From contig NZ_CP067124.1 in NCBI RefSeq assembly GCF_028553725.1, forward strand, positions 2,552,001-2,616,000: 64,000 nt of DNA, given 5' to 3'. Positions 1-8,328 of the stretch are shown one piece after another (positions within the stretch are counted from its first letter, which is position 1; each line of letters starts with the position of its first letter). This stretch comes from Paracoccus alcaliphilus (GTDB taxonomy: Bacteria > Pseudomonadota > Alphaproteobacteria > Rhodobacterales > Rhodobacteraceae). The notes beneath the pieces were generated by a model. That model saw only the letters and a list, made by a program, of their open reading frames with translations, ran no database searches and had not been told where the DNA came from. The translations under genes were made by a program, and so were the position numbers.

Positions 1-97
1 TCGGTTCGCGCCCGATGATTTGCAGGATGCGGTCGTATTCGTCCGGCTTCAGCCCGTGCGCGGCGATCAGGTCCGGGGTGATCGTCGGTTCCTGCAT
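1..97 (-). CDS. purL: Phosphoribosylformylglycinamidine synthase subunit PurL, N-terminal fragment
   Basis: Only the first 32 codons lie in the window; the gene continues past base 1. The fragment reads [20 protein letters not shown] and then continues [12 protein letters not shown], the characteristic beginning of the Bacillus-type small PurL, which with PurS and PurQ converts FGAR to FGAM in purine synthesis using glutamine-derived ammonia. The ATG at 97-95 is the natural start. The call rests on recognising this N-terminal signature; nothing further can be checked here. A transcript terminator on the same strand lies about 120 bases upstream, so the gene may have a regulated leader. Confidence 0.85.
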   Translation of the reverse strand, partial: MQEPTITPDLIAAHGLKPDEYDRILQIIGREP

Positions 98-219
98 GTC
101 TGGCCCTTCCTGCCCGTGGAGTCTGGCGCCTTGTAAGTGCTGGCGCCTCGCATGGGAAGGGGCTGGTGCGTTTGGCGCGCGCTTTGCCCGAAGCGGTCGC
201 GCGGACCGGATATGCGGGC

Positions 220-246
220 AAAAAAAAGCCGGGCACTAAGCCCGGC
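220..246 (-). terminator. Intrinsic terminator (minus strand)
   Basis: GCCGGGC (228-234) pairs perfectly with GCCCGGC (240-246) around a 5-base loop, and the minus strand continues into eight consecutive T. This is the clearest intrinsic terminator in the window. It ends the candidate sRNA or leader and would also stop readthrough from the LysR gene toward purL. Confidence 0.85.
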
Positions 247-302
247 CTAAGTCCAACAGGGAGGTTGAAGGTGATGAACCGCTAAGCTTTCCACCGCCTT
301 CG
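220..302 (-). ncRNA. Candidate small RNA or purL leader ending in an intrinsic terminator
   Basis: The gene-free stretch 98-458 holds, on the minus strand, a sigma70-like promoter (-35 TTGAAT at 337-332, 17-base spacer, -10 TAAATC at 314-309), then about 80 transcribed bases ending in a perfect 7-bp hairpin and eight U. The body contains CACCUUCAACCUCCC, a pyrimidine stretch complementary to ribosome-binding sites, flanked by GGUU/AACC that could form a short stem. No ORF of useful size is present. Two readings are possible: a free-standing trans-acting sRNA, or an attenuated leader of purL, whose ATG is at 97. The promoter and 5' end are inferred. Confidence 0.5.
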
Positions 303-458
303 AAGCCTGATTTATGTGCAGGCTATGAACTATTCAAGGAATATAGTGTCGCACTTGCAGCATAGCGGCCATGCAGTTACCGAATGGCTGCAAAATCCTG
401 CCAAAACAACGCTGAAAACCCGACCAAAGTCGTAAGGACGGTACCGGAATTGCGACCT

Positions 459-1364
459 TTAGCTGCCCCGGATTTCGCTTTGTGCGCGGCGATAGGCCTG
501 GATTTCCTCCAGCACGAATTCGCGGAACACGGCGACGCGGCGGGTCTGGCGCAGCTCTTCGGGATAGGCGATGAAAACCGGCACCTCGCCCGACTCGATT
601 TCGGGCAGCACGCGAATCAACCGGCCGTGGTCGGCGGTCAGGTAATCGGGCAGCACGCCGATGCCGATATTGGCCAGCACCCCTTGCAGCACGCCGAAAT
701 AATTATTCACTGTCAGCATGGTCGAGATGTTCTGCGCCAGCAGTTCCTGCACCAGCCGGGCACCCGCGGCGACCTGCGGCTGGTCGGTTTTCTGGCAGAT
801 CAGCCGGTGCGAGGCCAGTTCAGTCAGCGACTGCGGCATCCCCGCCTTTTCCAGATATTCGGGCGAGGCATAAAGACGCATGCGGATGTTCAGCAGGCGG
901 CGGCGGATCAGGTCGGACTGGCTGGGCTCTTTCATGCGAATGGCCACGTCGGCCTCTCGCATGGGCAGGTCCAGCACGCGCTCCTCAAGGATCAGGTCGA
1001 TCTTGAGGTCGGGATATTTCTCATACAGCTTGACCAGACGCGGGGCCAGCCACAGCGTGCCAAAGCCAACCGTCGCCGTGACCTTCAATTCGCCGAAGAC
1101 ATGTTCTTCGCTGTCGCGGATACGCGCGGCGGCGCCGTCCAGCTTGCGGGTCATCGACATCGTCGCCTCGAACAGCAATTCGCCCTGTTCGGTCAGGATC
1201 AGCCCGCGCGCGTGGCGGTGAAACAGCGTTGTCCCAAGTGATTCTTCCAGCGCGCGGATCTGCCGGCTGACCGCCGATTGCGACAGATGCAGCGTGTCGC
1301 CGGCATGCGTCAGGCTGCCCGCGTCGGCGACCGCGTGAAATATTCTGAGCTTGTCCCAGTCCAT
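459..1364 (-). CDS. LysR-family regulator, LsrB/VtlR type
   Basis: 301 residues from the ATG at 1364. A longer reading frame begins at 1406, but family members begin MDWDKLRIFHAVADAG, which matches 1364; the ribosome site there is weak. Residues 1-60 form the winged helix-turn-helix (LSQSAVSRQIRALEESLG) and roughly 88-295 the periplasmic-binding-type effector domain. The run LFHRHARGLILTEQGELLF is typical of the rhizobial LsrB / Brucella and Agrobacterium VtlR group, regulators of redox and envelope functions and, in Brucella and Agrobacterium, of AbcR small RNAs. It is divergent from the indolepyruvate oxidoreductase gene and lies just upstream of a candidate sRNA on its own strand. Orthology is inferred from sequence feel, not from a tree. 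Confidence 0.85.
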   Translation of the reverse strand: MDWDKLRIFHAVADAGSLTHAGDTLHLSQSAVSRQIRALEESLGTTLFHRHARGLILTEQGELLFEATMSMTRKLDGAAARIRDSEEHVFGELKVTATVGFGTLWLAPRLVKLYEKYPDLKIDLILEERVLDLPMREADVAIRMKEPSQSDLIRRRLLNIRMRLYASPEYLEKAGMPQSLTELASHRLICQKTDQPQVAAGARLVQELLAQNISTMLTVNNYFGVLQGVLANIGIGVLPDYLTADHGRLIRVLPEIESGEVPVFIAYPEELRQTRRVAVFREFVLEEIQAYRRAQSEIRGS

Positions 1365-1462
1365 TGTTGTAATAATCCTGCCTTGGCAGCCATGCATTTT
1401 TTGCAACCCTATCCTGACAGGCGCTATCAGGCAAGATGCTGCGTTGCGGCGACGAATATTCT

Positions 1463-1490
1463 TTGTCGGTCAGCAATTCTGACCTACAAT
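1463..1490 (+). promoter_or_regulatory. Predicted promoter of the indolepyruvate oxidoreductase gene with embedded inverted repeat
   Basis: A -35-like TTGTCG (1463-1468) and a good -10 TACAAT (1485-1490) are separated by 16 bases. The spacer is almost entirely an inverted repeat, GGTCAG (1468-1473), CAATT, CTGACC (1479-1484). A dimeric regulator, perhaps the divergent LysR protein, could bind there. Function is inferred from position and symmetry only. Confidence 0.45.
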
Positions 1491-1525
1491 GGATGAAAGG
1501 CCAGTAATTCTTGGGGAGGACCGGG

Positions 1526-4500
1526 ATGAGCAAGCAGGAATTCACGCTGTCGGACCGCTTTGACCTGACAAAGGCCCACGTTCTTTTGAACGGGACGCAG
1601 GCGCTGGTGCGGCTGATGCTGATGCAGGCGGCACGCGATGAACGGGCGGGGCTGAACACGGCGGGGCTGGTCACCGGCTATCGCGGCAGCCCGCTTGGCG
1701 GCGTCGATCTGGCGATGATGCGCGAAAGTGACCGGTTGGCGCAGGCCAATGTGCTGTTCCAGCCCGGCCTGAACGAGGATCTGGCCGCCACCGCGCTGTG
1801 GGGCAGCCAGCAGGCCGAGTTGCGCGGCGAGGGCAGATATGACGGCGTTTTCGGGCTGTGGTATGGCAAGGGGCCGGGGATCGACCGTTCGGGCGATGTG
1901 ATGCGCCACGCCAATATGGCGGGGTCGTCGAAACATGGCGGCGTCATCATGGCGATGGGCGACGACCATACGGGCGAAAGCTCGACCGTGCTGCATCAGT
2001 CGGACTGGGCGATGGTGGATGCCTATATCCCGGTGCTGTCGCCCGCAGGGGTGCAGGAAATTCTGGATTATGGGCTTTATGCCTATGCCTTGTCACGGTT
2101 TTCTGGCCTTTGGGCCGGGTTGAAGGTGATGAAGGACACGGTCGAGGCCACCGCTGTCGTCAATGGCGATCCCTTCCGGCTGAACTTCACCCGCCCCGAT
2201 TTCGACCTGCCCGATGGCGGGTTGAACATCCGGCTGGGCGATACGCCGATCGCGCAGGAAGCGCGGATGATCGACCACAAGCGATGGGCCGCCGAGGCAT
2301 TTTCCCGCGCCAACATGCTGGATCGCCGGATCTGGGGCAAGCCGGGCGCCAAGATCGGCTTTGTCGCGGCGGGCAAGAACTGGCTGGATCTGGTCCACGC
2401 GCTGTCGCTGCTGGGCATCGACGAGGCCGAGGCCGAACGGCTGGGGCTGACCACCTACAAGGTCGGGCAGACATGGCCTCTGGATATGAAGTCCATGCAG
2501 GAATGGTCTGAAAATCTTGAACTTATCGTCTGCGTCGAGGAAAAACGCAAACTGATCGAGGTGCAACTGAAAGAGGCGATCTTCGACAATCGCCACGGCC
2601 GCCGCGTCCACGGCTGGAAGCACGATCTGAGCGGCGCGGAACTGTTCCCAACCCGCTATGCGCTGGACCCGGTGATGATCGCCCAGAAGATCGGCGCCGT
2701 GCTGATCGAGGAAGGGCGCGGCACCGATGGCATCCGCGCCGGGCTGGAGCGTCTGAACGAGGTGCGACGCAATGACAACGCACCTGAAATATCGACCAGA
2801 ACCCCTTGGTTTTGTTCTGGTTGTCCGCATAACAGCTCGACCCGTCTGCCCGAAGGCAGCCGTGCCTATGCCGGTATCGGTTGTCACTATATGGTGCAAT
2901 GGATGGGCCGGGACACGCAGGGTTTCACCCATATGGGCGGCGAGGGCGCGAACTGGGTCGGAGAAGCACCATTCAGCAAAAGAAACCATGTTTTCCAGAA
3001 TCTTGGCGATGGAACCTATAACCATTCGGGGATTCTGGCGATCCGGGCGGCGCTGGCTGCGGGCACCAACATCACCTATAAGGTGCTGTATAACGACGCG
3101 GTGGCGATGACCGGCGGGCAGCCGAACGAGGGCGGGCTCAGCGCGCCGCAGATCGCACGGGAACTGGTTGCGATGGGCGTCGATCCGGTCGTCGTGGTCT
3201 TTGACGAAAAGGAAGAGATCGACCCCGAGGCCTTCCCGAAAGGCCTGCGGATCGAGGAACGCGCGCAGCTGATGGAGGTCCAGCGCGATCTAGAAACCTC
3301 GCCCGGCGTCAGCGCGATCCTCTATGTCCAGACCTGTGCTGCGGAAAAACGTCGCCGCCGCAAGAAGGGGCAGTTTCCCGATCCCGACCGTCGCATCTGG
3401 ATCAATCCCGAGGTCTGCGAGGGCTGCGGCGATTGCGGCATCCAGTCGAACTGCGTGTCGGTGGTGCCGCTGGACACCGAACTGGGCCGCAAGCGCCAGA
3501 TCGACCAGTCCAGTTGCAACAAGGACTACTCCTGCGTGAACGGCTTTTGCCCCAGCTTCGTCTCGGTTCGGGGGGGCAAGTTGCGCAAGCCCAGCCCCGA
3601 GGCGTTCGATCTGCCCGATCTGCCCGCGCCTGCGCTGCCCGCGATCAGCGGCACGCATAACATCGTCGTCACCGGCGTGGGCGGCACCGGCGTCGTGACC
3701 ATCGGCGCGGTTCTGGCGCAGGCCGCGCATATCGACGGCAAGGGCGCAGGCATGATGGAGATGGCCGGGCTGGCCCAGAAGGGCGGCGCGGTCCATATCC
3801 ACCTGCGGCTGGCCAACGCCCCCGAGGACATCAGCGCCATCCGCGTCGCCGTGGGCGAGGCCGATTGCATCATCGGCGGCGATCTGGTGGTGTCGGCGGG
3901 CGCGAAAACCATCGGGCTGATGACCACGGGGCGTACCGGCGCGGTGGTCAACGATCACGAGATCATCACCGGCGATTTCACCCGTTTCCGCGATTTTCAG
4001 GTGCCGACCGACAGGCTGCGCATGTCGTTGCAGGCGCGTCTGGGTGATCGGGTGGCGTTTTTCGACGCCAATGATCTGGCGCAGCGGATGTTGGGCGATT
4101 CTATCTATGCCAATATGCTGGTGCTGGGTGCCTGCTGGCAGCAGGGGCTGATTCCGCTGAGCCATGAGGCGATCATGGACGCGATCCGCCTGAATGGGGC
4201 CAAGGTCGCGGAAAACCAGCGCGCTTTCCAGATCGGACGTTGGGCGATGGCCTTTCCCGAACAGACCCACAAACCCGCCGGGGTGACGCAACTGCCGCCC
4301 GATCCGGTCGCCTATCGAGAGGCGCGGCTGGTCGAATATCAGGGCAGGCGGCTGGCGCGGCGCTTTCGCAAGCTGGTCGCGCAGGCCCCGGAACCGCTGC
4401 GCGACAGCGTGGCGCGGGGTTATTACAAGCTGCTGGCCTATAAGGACGAATACGAGGTCGCGCGGCTGCACCTGTCCACCGCGGATCAGATCGGGCGGAT

Positions 4501-4915
4501 ATGGGAAGGCGCGCCGCAGCTGTCCTTCCATCTGGCGCCGCCCTTCATGTCCGGCACCGATGCGCTGGGTCGCCCGAAAAAGCGCGAATTCGGCCCGTGG
4601 ATGTTGAAGGCGTTCCGGGTGCTGGCGGCAATGAAGGGCTTGCGTGGCACGCCGCTGGACCCGTTCGGCCGCAGCCCCGAGCGTCGCCGTGAAAGGGCGA
4701 TGATCCGCGAATACGAGGCCGATATGGCCGAAATCTTCGCCTCGGTCAGTGATGCGACCATGCCGCTGGCGATCGAACTGGCAGAGCTGCCGCTGACCGT
4801 GCGTGGCTATGGCCCGGTCAAGGACGAGGCCGCCGATCTTGCCGCGCGGCGTCGCGATGAACTGCTGGCCCAGTTCCGTGGCGGCCATGCACCCATCCGT
4901 GAAGCCGCCGAATGA
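1526..4915 (+). CDS. Indolepyruvate ferredoxin oxidoreductase, fused alpha-beta type
   Basis: 1129 residues from the ATG at 1526, preceded by GGGAGG. It oxidatively decarboxylates arylpyruvates to acyl-CoA and reduces ferredoxin, using thiamine diphosphate and iron-sulfur clusters. Order along the chain: N-terminal pyrimidine-binding domain (about 1-400), a CxxC segment FCSGCPHNSS, the thiamine-diphosphate site NLGDGTYNHSG with the distal Asn in YNDAVAMTGGQ (around 490-540), a cysteine-rich cluster region (about 627-673, CEGCGDCGIQSNC and later CSFV-like cysteines), and the gamma-type domain GVGGTGVV at about 712-910. Length and order match the single-chain enzymes of aerobic proteobacteria, which serve aromatic amino acid breakdown. 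It appears monocistronic, and no paired ferredoxin gene is nearby. Confidence 0.93.
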   Translation: MSKQEFTLSDRFDLTKAHVLLNGTQALVRLMLMQAARDERAGLNTAGLVTGYRGSPLGGVDLAMMRESDRLAQANVLFQPGLNEDLAATALWGSQQAELRGEGRYDGVFGLWYGKGPGIDRSGDVMRHANMAGSSKHGGVIMAMGDDHTGESSTVLHQSDWAMVDAYIPVLSPAGVQEILDYGLYAYALSRFSGLWAGLKVMKDTVEATAVVNGDPFRLNFTRPDFDLPDGGLNIRLGDTPIAQEARMIDHKRWAAEAFSRANMLDRRIWGKPGAKIGFVAAGKNWLDLVHALSLLGIDEAEAERLGLTTYKVGQTWPLDMKSMQEWSENLELIVCVEEKRKLIEVQLKEAIFDNRHGRRVHGWKHDLSGAELFPTRYALDPVMIAQKIGAVLIEEGRGTDGIRAGLERLNEVRRNDNAPEISTRTPWFCSGCPHNSSTRLPEGSRAYAGIGCHYMVQWMGRDTQGFTHMGGEGANWVGEAPFSKRNHVFQNLGDGTYNHSGILAIRAALAAGTNITYKVLYNDAVAMTGGQPNEGGLSAPQIARELVAMGVDPVVVVFDEKEEIDPEAFPKGLRIEERAQLMEVQRDLETSPGVSAILYVQTCAAEKRRRRKKGQFPDPDRRIWINPEVCEGCGDCGIQSNCVSVVPLDTELGRKRQIDQSSCNKDYSCVNGFCPSFVSVRGGKLRKPSPEAFDLPDLPAPALPAISGTHNIVVTGVGGTGVVTIGAVLAQAAHIDGKGAGMMEMAGLAQKGGAVHIHLRLANAPEDISAIRVAVGEADCIIGGDLVVSAGAKTIGLMTTGRTGAVVNDHEIITGDFTRFRDFQVPTDRLRMSLQARLGDRVAFFDANDLAQRMLGDSIYANMLVLGACWQQGLIPLSHEAIMDAIRLNGAKVAENQRAFQIGRWAMAFPEQTHKPAGVTQLPPDPVAYREARLVEYQGRRLARRFRKLVAQAPEPLRDSVARGYYKLLAYKDEYEVARLHLSTADQIGRIWEGAPQLSFHLAPPFMSGTDALGRPKKREFGPWMLKAFRVLAAMKGLRGTPLDPFGRSPERRRERAMIREYEADMAEIFASVSDATMPLAIELAELPLTVRGYGPVKDEAADLAARRRDELLAQFRGGHAPIREAAE

Positions 4916-4980
4916 TCTATGTCATTTTCAAATGTCGCGCAGCGGCCTAGAAGAACCTGCGCGACAGAAGGAATGGCGAT

Positions 4981-5793
4981 ATGGCGGTTGGGATCTTTGA
5001 TTCGGGGCTGGGTGGTCTGACGGTGCATCAGGCCATTGCCGCGCGCCTGCCTGATCTGCCGCTGGTCTATCTGGGCGACAATGCCCATGCCCCTTATGGG
5101 GTTCGCACCTCGGACGACATTTTCGATCTGACCTGCAGGGGCGTCGAACGCCTGTGGGCCGAAGGTTGTGATCTGGTGATCCTTGCCTGCAACACCGCCA
5201 GCGCCGCCGCTTTGAAGCGGATGCAGGAAACCTGGCTGCCCGAAAACAAGCGGGTTCTGGGCGTTTTCGTCCCGATGATCGAGGCGCTGACCGAGCGCCG
5301 CTGGGGCGACAATTCCCCGCCGCGAGAGGTCGCGGTCAAGCATATCGCGCTGTTCGCCACCCCCGCCACCGTCGCCAGCCGCGCGTTTCAGCGTGAACTG
5401 GCCTTCCGCGCCGTGGGTGTCGATGTCGAGGCGCAACCCTGCGGCGGGGTCGTGGACGCCATCGAGCAGGGCGACGAAATTCTGGCCGAGGCGCTGGTGA
5501 CCTCTCATGTCGAGGCTTTGATGCGCCGGATGCCTTATCCCGAGGCGGCGATTCTGGGCTGCACACATTATCCCTTTGTCGAGGCTGCTTTCCAGCGCGC
5601 TTTGGGCGATGATGTAAGGGTCTATTCGCAGGCGGGACTGGTCGCCGAAAGCCTTGCCGACTATCTTCAGCGTCGGCCGGAATTCGTCGGACCGGGCGCG
5701 GAAGCGAAGTTTCTGACGACGGGCGACCCCCAGCGGGTATCGGGCAAGGCGACGCAATTCCTGCGCCGCGCCTTCCGCTTCGAGGCAGCATGA
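4981..5793 (+). CDS. murI: Glutamate racemase
   Basis: 270 residues, start ATG 4981 after GAAGGA. It interconverts L- and D-glutamate for peptidoglycan. The N-terminal [12 protein letters not shown] and the two catalytic cysteines in LACNTASAA (Cys70) and GCTHYPFV (Cys194) are present, with HxxLF and normal length. The ccmE gene starts 9 bases after the stop, so the two are probably co-transcribed. Confidence 0.95.
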   Translation: MAVGIFDSGLGGLTVHQAIAARLPDLPLVYLGDNAHAPYGVRTSDDIFDLTCRGVERLWAEGCDLVILACNTASAAALKRMQETWLPENKRVLGVFVPMIEALTERRWGDNSPPREVAVKHIALFATPATVASRAFQRELAFRAVGVDVEAQPCGGVVDAIEQGDEILAEALVTSHVEALMRRMPYPEAAILGCTHYPFVEAAFQRALGDDVRVYSQAGLVAESLADYLQRRPEFVGPGAEAKFLTTGDPQRVSGKATQFLRRAFRFEAA

Positions 5794-5802
5794 GGTGATG
5801 TG

Positions 5803-6261
5803 ATGGCGGGAATGAAATCATTGAAGAAACGGCGCCGCGTTCAGGTTCTGGCCGCCGCCGCCGTGGCGCTGCTGATCGCGGTGGTGCTGATCGGATATGG
5901 ATTTCGCGACGGCATCAACCTTTACCGCTCGCCCTCGCAGGTGACCGAGGCCATGCCCGACCCTGACGAGTATTTCCAGCTGGGCGGACTGGTCAAGGAT
6001 GGCTCGATCGTCGAACGCGACGGGGTCCGGTTCGATTTCGTCATCACCGACGGGGTGGCGGAAATCCCGGTCAGCTATACCGGGGCCGAGCCGCGCCCGG
6101 ACCTGTTCACCGAAGGGCAGGGCACCATCGCCAAGGGTTGGTACCGCAATGGCCGCTTCGAGGCGCGCGACCTGCTGGCCAAGCATGACGAGAATTACAT
6201 GCCGCGCGAGGTGATCGACACGCTGAAGGCCACAGGCGTTTACGAGGAACCCACGACCTGA
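5803..6261 (+). CDS. ccmE: Cytochrome c maturation heme chaperone CcmE
   Basis: 152 residues from ATG 5803, with GAGG (5792-5795) overlapping the murI stop; ATG 5812 is an alternative. CcmE is a membrane-anchored periplasmic protein that binds heme covalently through a histidine and passes it to CcmF/CcmH. Seen here: a basic N terminus KKRRRVQVL, one transmembrane segment (about 13-33), the beta-barrel domain, and the heme-binding His128 in LAKHDENYMP. The partner genes ccmF and ccmH lie 2-5 kb away on the opposite strand, separated by the lysis pair and paaG. Confidence 0.95.
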   Translation: MAGMKSLKKRRRVQVLAAAAVALLIAVVLIGYGFRDGINLYRSPSQVTEAMPDPDEYFQLGGLVKDGSIVERDGVRFDFVITDGVAEIPVSYTGAEPRPDLFTEGQGTIAKGWYRNGRFEARDLLAKHDENYMPREVIDTLKATGVYEEPTT

Positions 6262-6281
6262 CCCCGGCAACGCACGGCGGG

Positions 6282-6297
6282 TTAACGAAAGGTTAAC
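6282..6297 (+). promoter_or_regulatory. CtrA-binding box (TTAA-N7-TTAAC) upstream of the lysis genes
   Basis: TTAA (6282-6285), seven bases, then TTAAC (6293-6297) is a perfect match to the full CtrA consensus. It sits 21 bases after ccmE and 57 bases before the endolysin ATG, where a promoter is expected. The same bases form a GGTTAAC/GTTAACC inverted repeat. In Rhodobacter capsulatus, CtrA controls GTA production and lysis genes, so this fits the two genes downstream. Binding is inferred. Confidence 0.7.
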
Positions 6298-6353
6298 CGG
6301 CCCGCGCCACCCTTGGGCGCTCCGCCATTCCGGCGGGGTGCAAAGGGGGTATC

Positions 6354-6965
6354 ATGCAAAGCGTGGAAGAGATCGCGGCGGGGATCGTGGCGCGTGAGGG
6401 GGGCTATGTCGATGATCCGGACGATCCGGGCGGGGCGACCAATTTCGGCGTGACCATCGGAACGATGAAGACGCTGGGGCTGGATCTGAACCGCGACGGG
6501 CGCATCGACAAGCAGGATGTGCGGGCGCTGACACGGACGCAGGCGCAGCAGATATTCGTCGAGCATTACTTCACCCGACCGCGTCTGGCCGAACTGCCGC
6601 AGATGGTACATGCCAGCGTTTTCGACATGTATGTCAACGCCGGAACCAATGCGGTCAAGATCCTGCAACGGCTGATCACCCGCATGGGATTCGCCGCGAC
6701 CGCCGACGGCATTGTCGGGCCGAACACCATCGCCGCCGCCCATGATGCGGGTCGTGCCGCGCCGCTGCATCTGGCTGATGCCTATGGGATCGCGCGGCGT
6801 AACTATTACTATGCGCTGGCCGATCAGCGCCCGGCCAGCCGCAAATATGCCCGCACCAAGGCAGGCGGCAAGGGCGGCTGGATCACCCGGGCCGAGGAAT
6901 TCATCGCCCCGCGCTACCACCTGACCGAGGCCGAACATCGCGAAAGGACCGCCAAATGGGCCTGA
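6354..6965 (+). CDS. GTA/phage-type N-acetylmuramidase endolysin (glycoside hydrolase 108)
   Basis: 203 residues. The catalytic signature REGGYVDDPDDPGGATNFG with Glu15 marks family GH108, followed by a C-terminal peptidoglycan-binding domain of the PG_binding_3 type (about 100-190). It cleaves the glycan backbone to release particles. It has no signal peptide, so it needs a holin, and the next gene, overlapping by 10 bases, encodes one. In R. capsulatus the gene transfer agent uses such an endolysin/holin pair located outside the structural cluster. No capsid or tail gene occurs here, so an isolated GTA lysis unit is more likely than a prophage. A CtrA box lies upstream. Confidence 0.88.
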   Translation: MQSVEEIAAGIVAREGGYVDDPDDPGGATNFGVTIGTMKTLGLDLNRDGRIDKQDVRALTRTQAQQIFVEHYFTRPRLAELPQMVHASVFDMYVNAGTNAVKILQRLITRMGFAATADGIVGPNTIAAAHDAGRAAPLHLADAYGIARRNYYYALADQRPASRKYARTKAGGKGGWITRAEEFIAPRYHLTEAEHRERTAKWA

Positions 6966-7873
6966 TCGACCGATTTCTGGGCGCCGCGCCCACCGTCACC
7001 GCGCTTGGCAGCGCCGCATCTGGCATGGCCGAGGTCTTTACCCGTAACGCCACAAGGCAGATGGAGCTGAACGAAGAGGCTTATGCCCGTGCCATGGTCC
7101 AGATGGGGCAGGAGTTCCAGCAGGTCAGGCCCGGGTTCTTCGACTGTTTCGTCAATGGGCTGAACAGGCTGCCCCGACCGGTTCTGACATTGGGCACGTT
7201 GGGGCTGTTCGTCTATGCGATGGTCGAGCCTTTCGGCTTCAGCGTCAGGATGGAAGGGTTGCAGACCGTGCCCGAGCCGTTGTGGTGGCTGTTGGGCGCG
7301 ATCGTCAGCTTCTATTTCGGGGCGCGAGAGGCGCATTATTTCCGCGACCGGGTCTGGACCCCACGCCCGGCACCTGCCGCCACGGTGGCACCCGCCGGGG
7401 CGACCGTGGCGCGGCCGGACGATGATTTCGCCGACAATGCGGCGCTGCGCGACTGGCTGAACAGTCTGCACGATCAGGCGGATCAGCGCCCCCGAAACCG
7501 GGGTTTGCGCTTTTCCAGAAAGGCCGTGACGCCCTCGGTGAAATCCGCGCTGCGTCCGGCCTGCCCCTGCAATTCGGCCTCAAGCGCCAGTTGCGCATCC
7601 AGATCATTGCCGGAACTGGCCCGCAAGGCGCGGCGGATCGCTCGGTATGCCAGCGTCGGTCCCTGCGCCAGATGCCGCGCCCGCGTGCTGACGCCCTCGG
7701 CAAAATCCTCATCCGGCAGGGCCTGCCAGATCAGGCCCCAATCGGCGGCCTGCCGCGCCGGGACGGCATCGGCGAACAGCATCATCCCCGCCGCGCGCGC
7801 CATGCCGATGGCGCGGGGAATGGCCCATGTCCCGCCCGCATCCGGGATGAGCCCGATGCGGGTGAATGCCTGA
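6956..7873 (+). CDS. GTA-type holin (3TM family) with abnormal antisense C-terminal extension
   Basis: Start ATG 6956 overlaps the endolysin stop by 10 bases. The first 175 or so residues fit the 'holin of 3TMs, for gene-transfer release' family: a region after MGLIDRFLGAA, then two strong hydrophobic segments LTLGTLGLFVYAMVEPFG and EPLWWLLGAIVSFYFG, then an Ala/Pro linker and DNAALRDWLNSL. It should form lesions that let the endolysin out. Family proteins are usually under 200 residues; here the frame stays open for 305, the last 130 being Ser/Arg/Ala-rich and exactly antisense to paaG. The true stop may have been lost or shifted near 7455-7490. A functional end near 7480 is my guess. Confidence 0.7.
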   Translation: MGLIDRFLGAAPTVTALGSAASGMAEVFTRNATRQMELNEEAYARAMVQMGQEFQQVRPGFFDCFVNGLNRLPRPVLTLGTLGLFVYAMVEPFGFSVRMEGLQTVPEPLWWLLGAIVSFYFGAREAHYFRDRVWTPRPAPAATVAPAGATVARPDDDFADNAALRDWLNSLHDQADQRPRNRGLRFSRKAVTPSVKSALRPACPCNSASSASCASRSLPELARKARRIARYASVGPCARCRARVLTPSAKSSSGRACQIRPQSAACRAGTASANSIIPAARAMPMARGMAHVPPASGMSPMRVNA

Positions 7874-8253
7874 ATGAACTGGGCGCTTTCGATGGCAATC
7901 ACCACATCGGCCACCAGCGCCAGATTGGCCCCGGCACCCGCCGCCACGCCATTGACCGCCGCAATCACCGGCACCGGGCAATCCACCACCGCACGCAGCA
8001 TCGGTTCATATTCGCGCCGCAGCGTGCCCTCCAGATCCTGCGCCGCCGCCGCATCGGTCAGATCCTGACCCGAACAGAAGGCCCGGCCCTCGCCGGTCAT
8101 CACCACGCAGCGGGTATCGGATGACAGCCCGGTCAGTGCCGTGACGATCTCGGCCCGCATCTGGCTGTTCAGCGCGTTCATCACCTGCGGACGATTCAGG
8201 GTCAGCGTGGCGACGCCGTCGTTTTCGCTGAACAGGATGGTCTCGAATCCCAT
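7483..8253 (-). CDS. Enoyl-CoA hydratase/isomerase, PaaG-like
   Basis: 256 residues of the crotonase fold. The oxyanion-hole segments GRAFCSGQDL (about 57-65) and NGVAAGAGANLALVAD (101-116), and Asp138 in GLIPDAGGTW, follow the layout of PaaG, the ring-epoxide/oxepin isomerase of phenylacetate breakdown. Glutamates of ordinary hydratases are not conserved in the PaaG pattern. No other paa genes are in the window, so it may instead be a general 2,3-enoyl-CoA isomerase. Its 3' end overlaps the overlong holin frame on the other strand by about 390 bases. Start ATG 8253 with a modest ribosome site. Confidence 0.85.
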   Translation of the reverse strand: MGFETILFSENDGVATLTLNRPQVMNALNSQMRAEIVTALTGLSSDTRCVVMTGEGRAFCSGQDLTDAAAAQDLEGTLRREYEPMLRAVVDCPVPVIAAVNGVAAGAGANLALVADVVIAIESAQFIQAFTRIGLIPDAGGTWAIPRAIGMARAAGMMLFADAVPARQAADWGLIWQALPDEDFAEGVSTRARHLAQGPTLAYRAIRRALRASSGNDLDAQLALEAELQGQAGRSADFTEGVTAFLEKRKPRFRGR

Positions 8254-8328
8254 GATCTTCCCCCTCTTTTGCCGCCATGATGCCGTAAAATGCAGCGGGG
8301 GAAAGCGCGACCCGGCGTCATTGCCGGA

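Noticed and set aside
3290..4888. Minus-strand frame of 532 codons
   Set aside because: Shadow of the indolepyruvate oxidoreductase gene; His/Gln/Arg-rich composition typical for antisense frames in GC-rich DNA.
6354..7480. Prophage remnant
   Set aside because: Only an endolysin and a holin occur, with no integrase, capsid or tail, and with a CtrA box; a GTA-type lysis unit explains it better.
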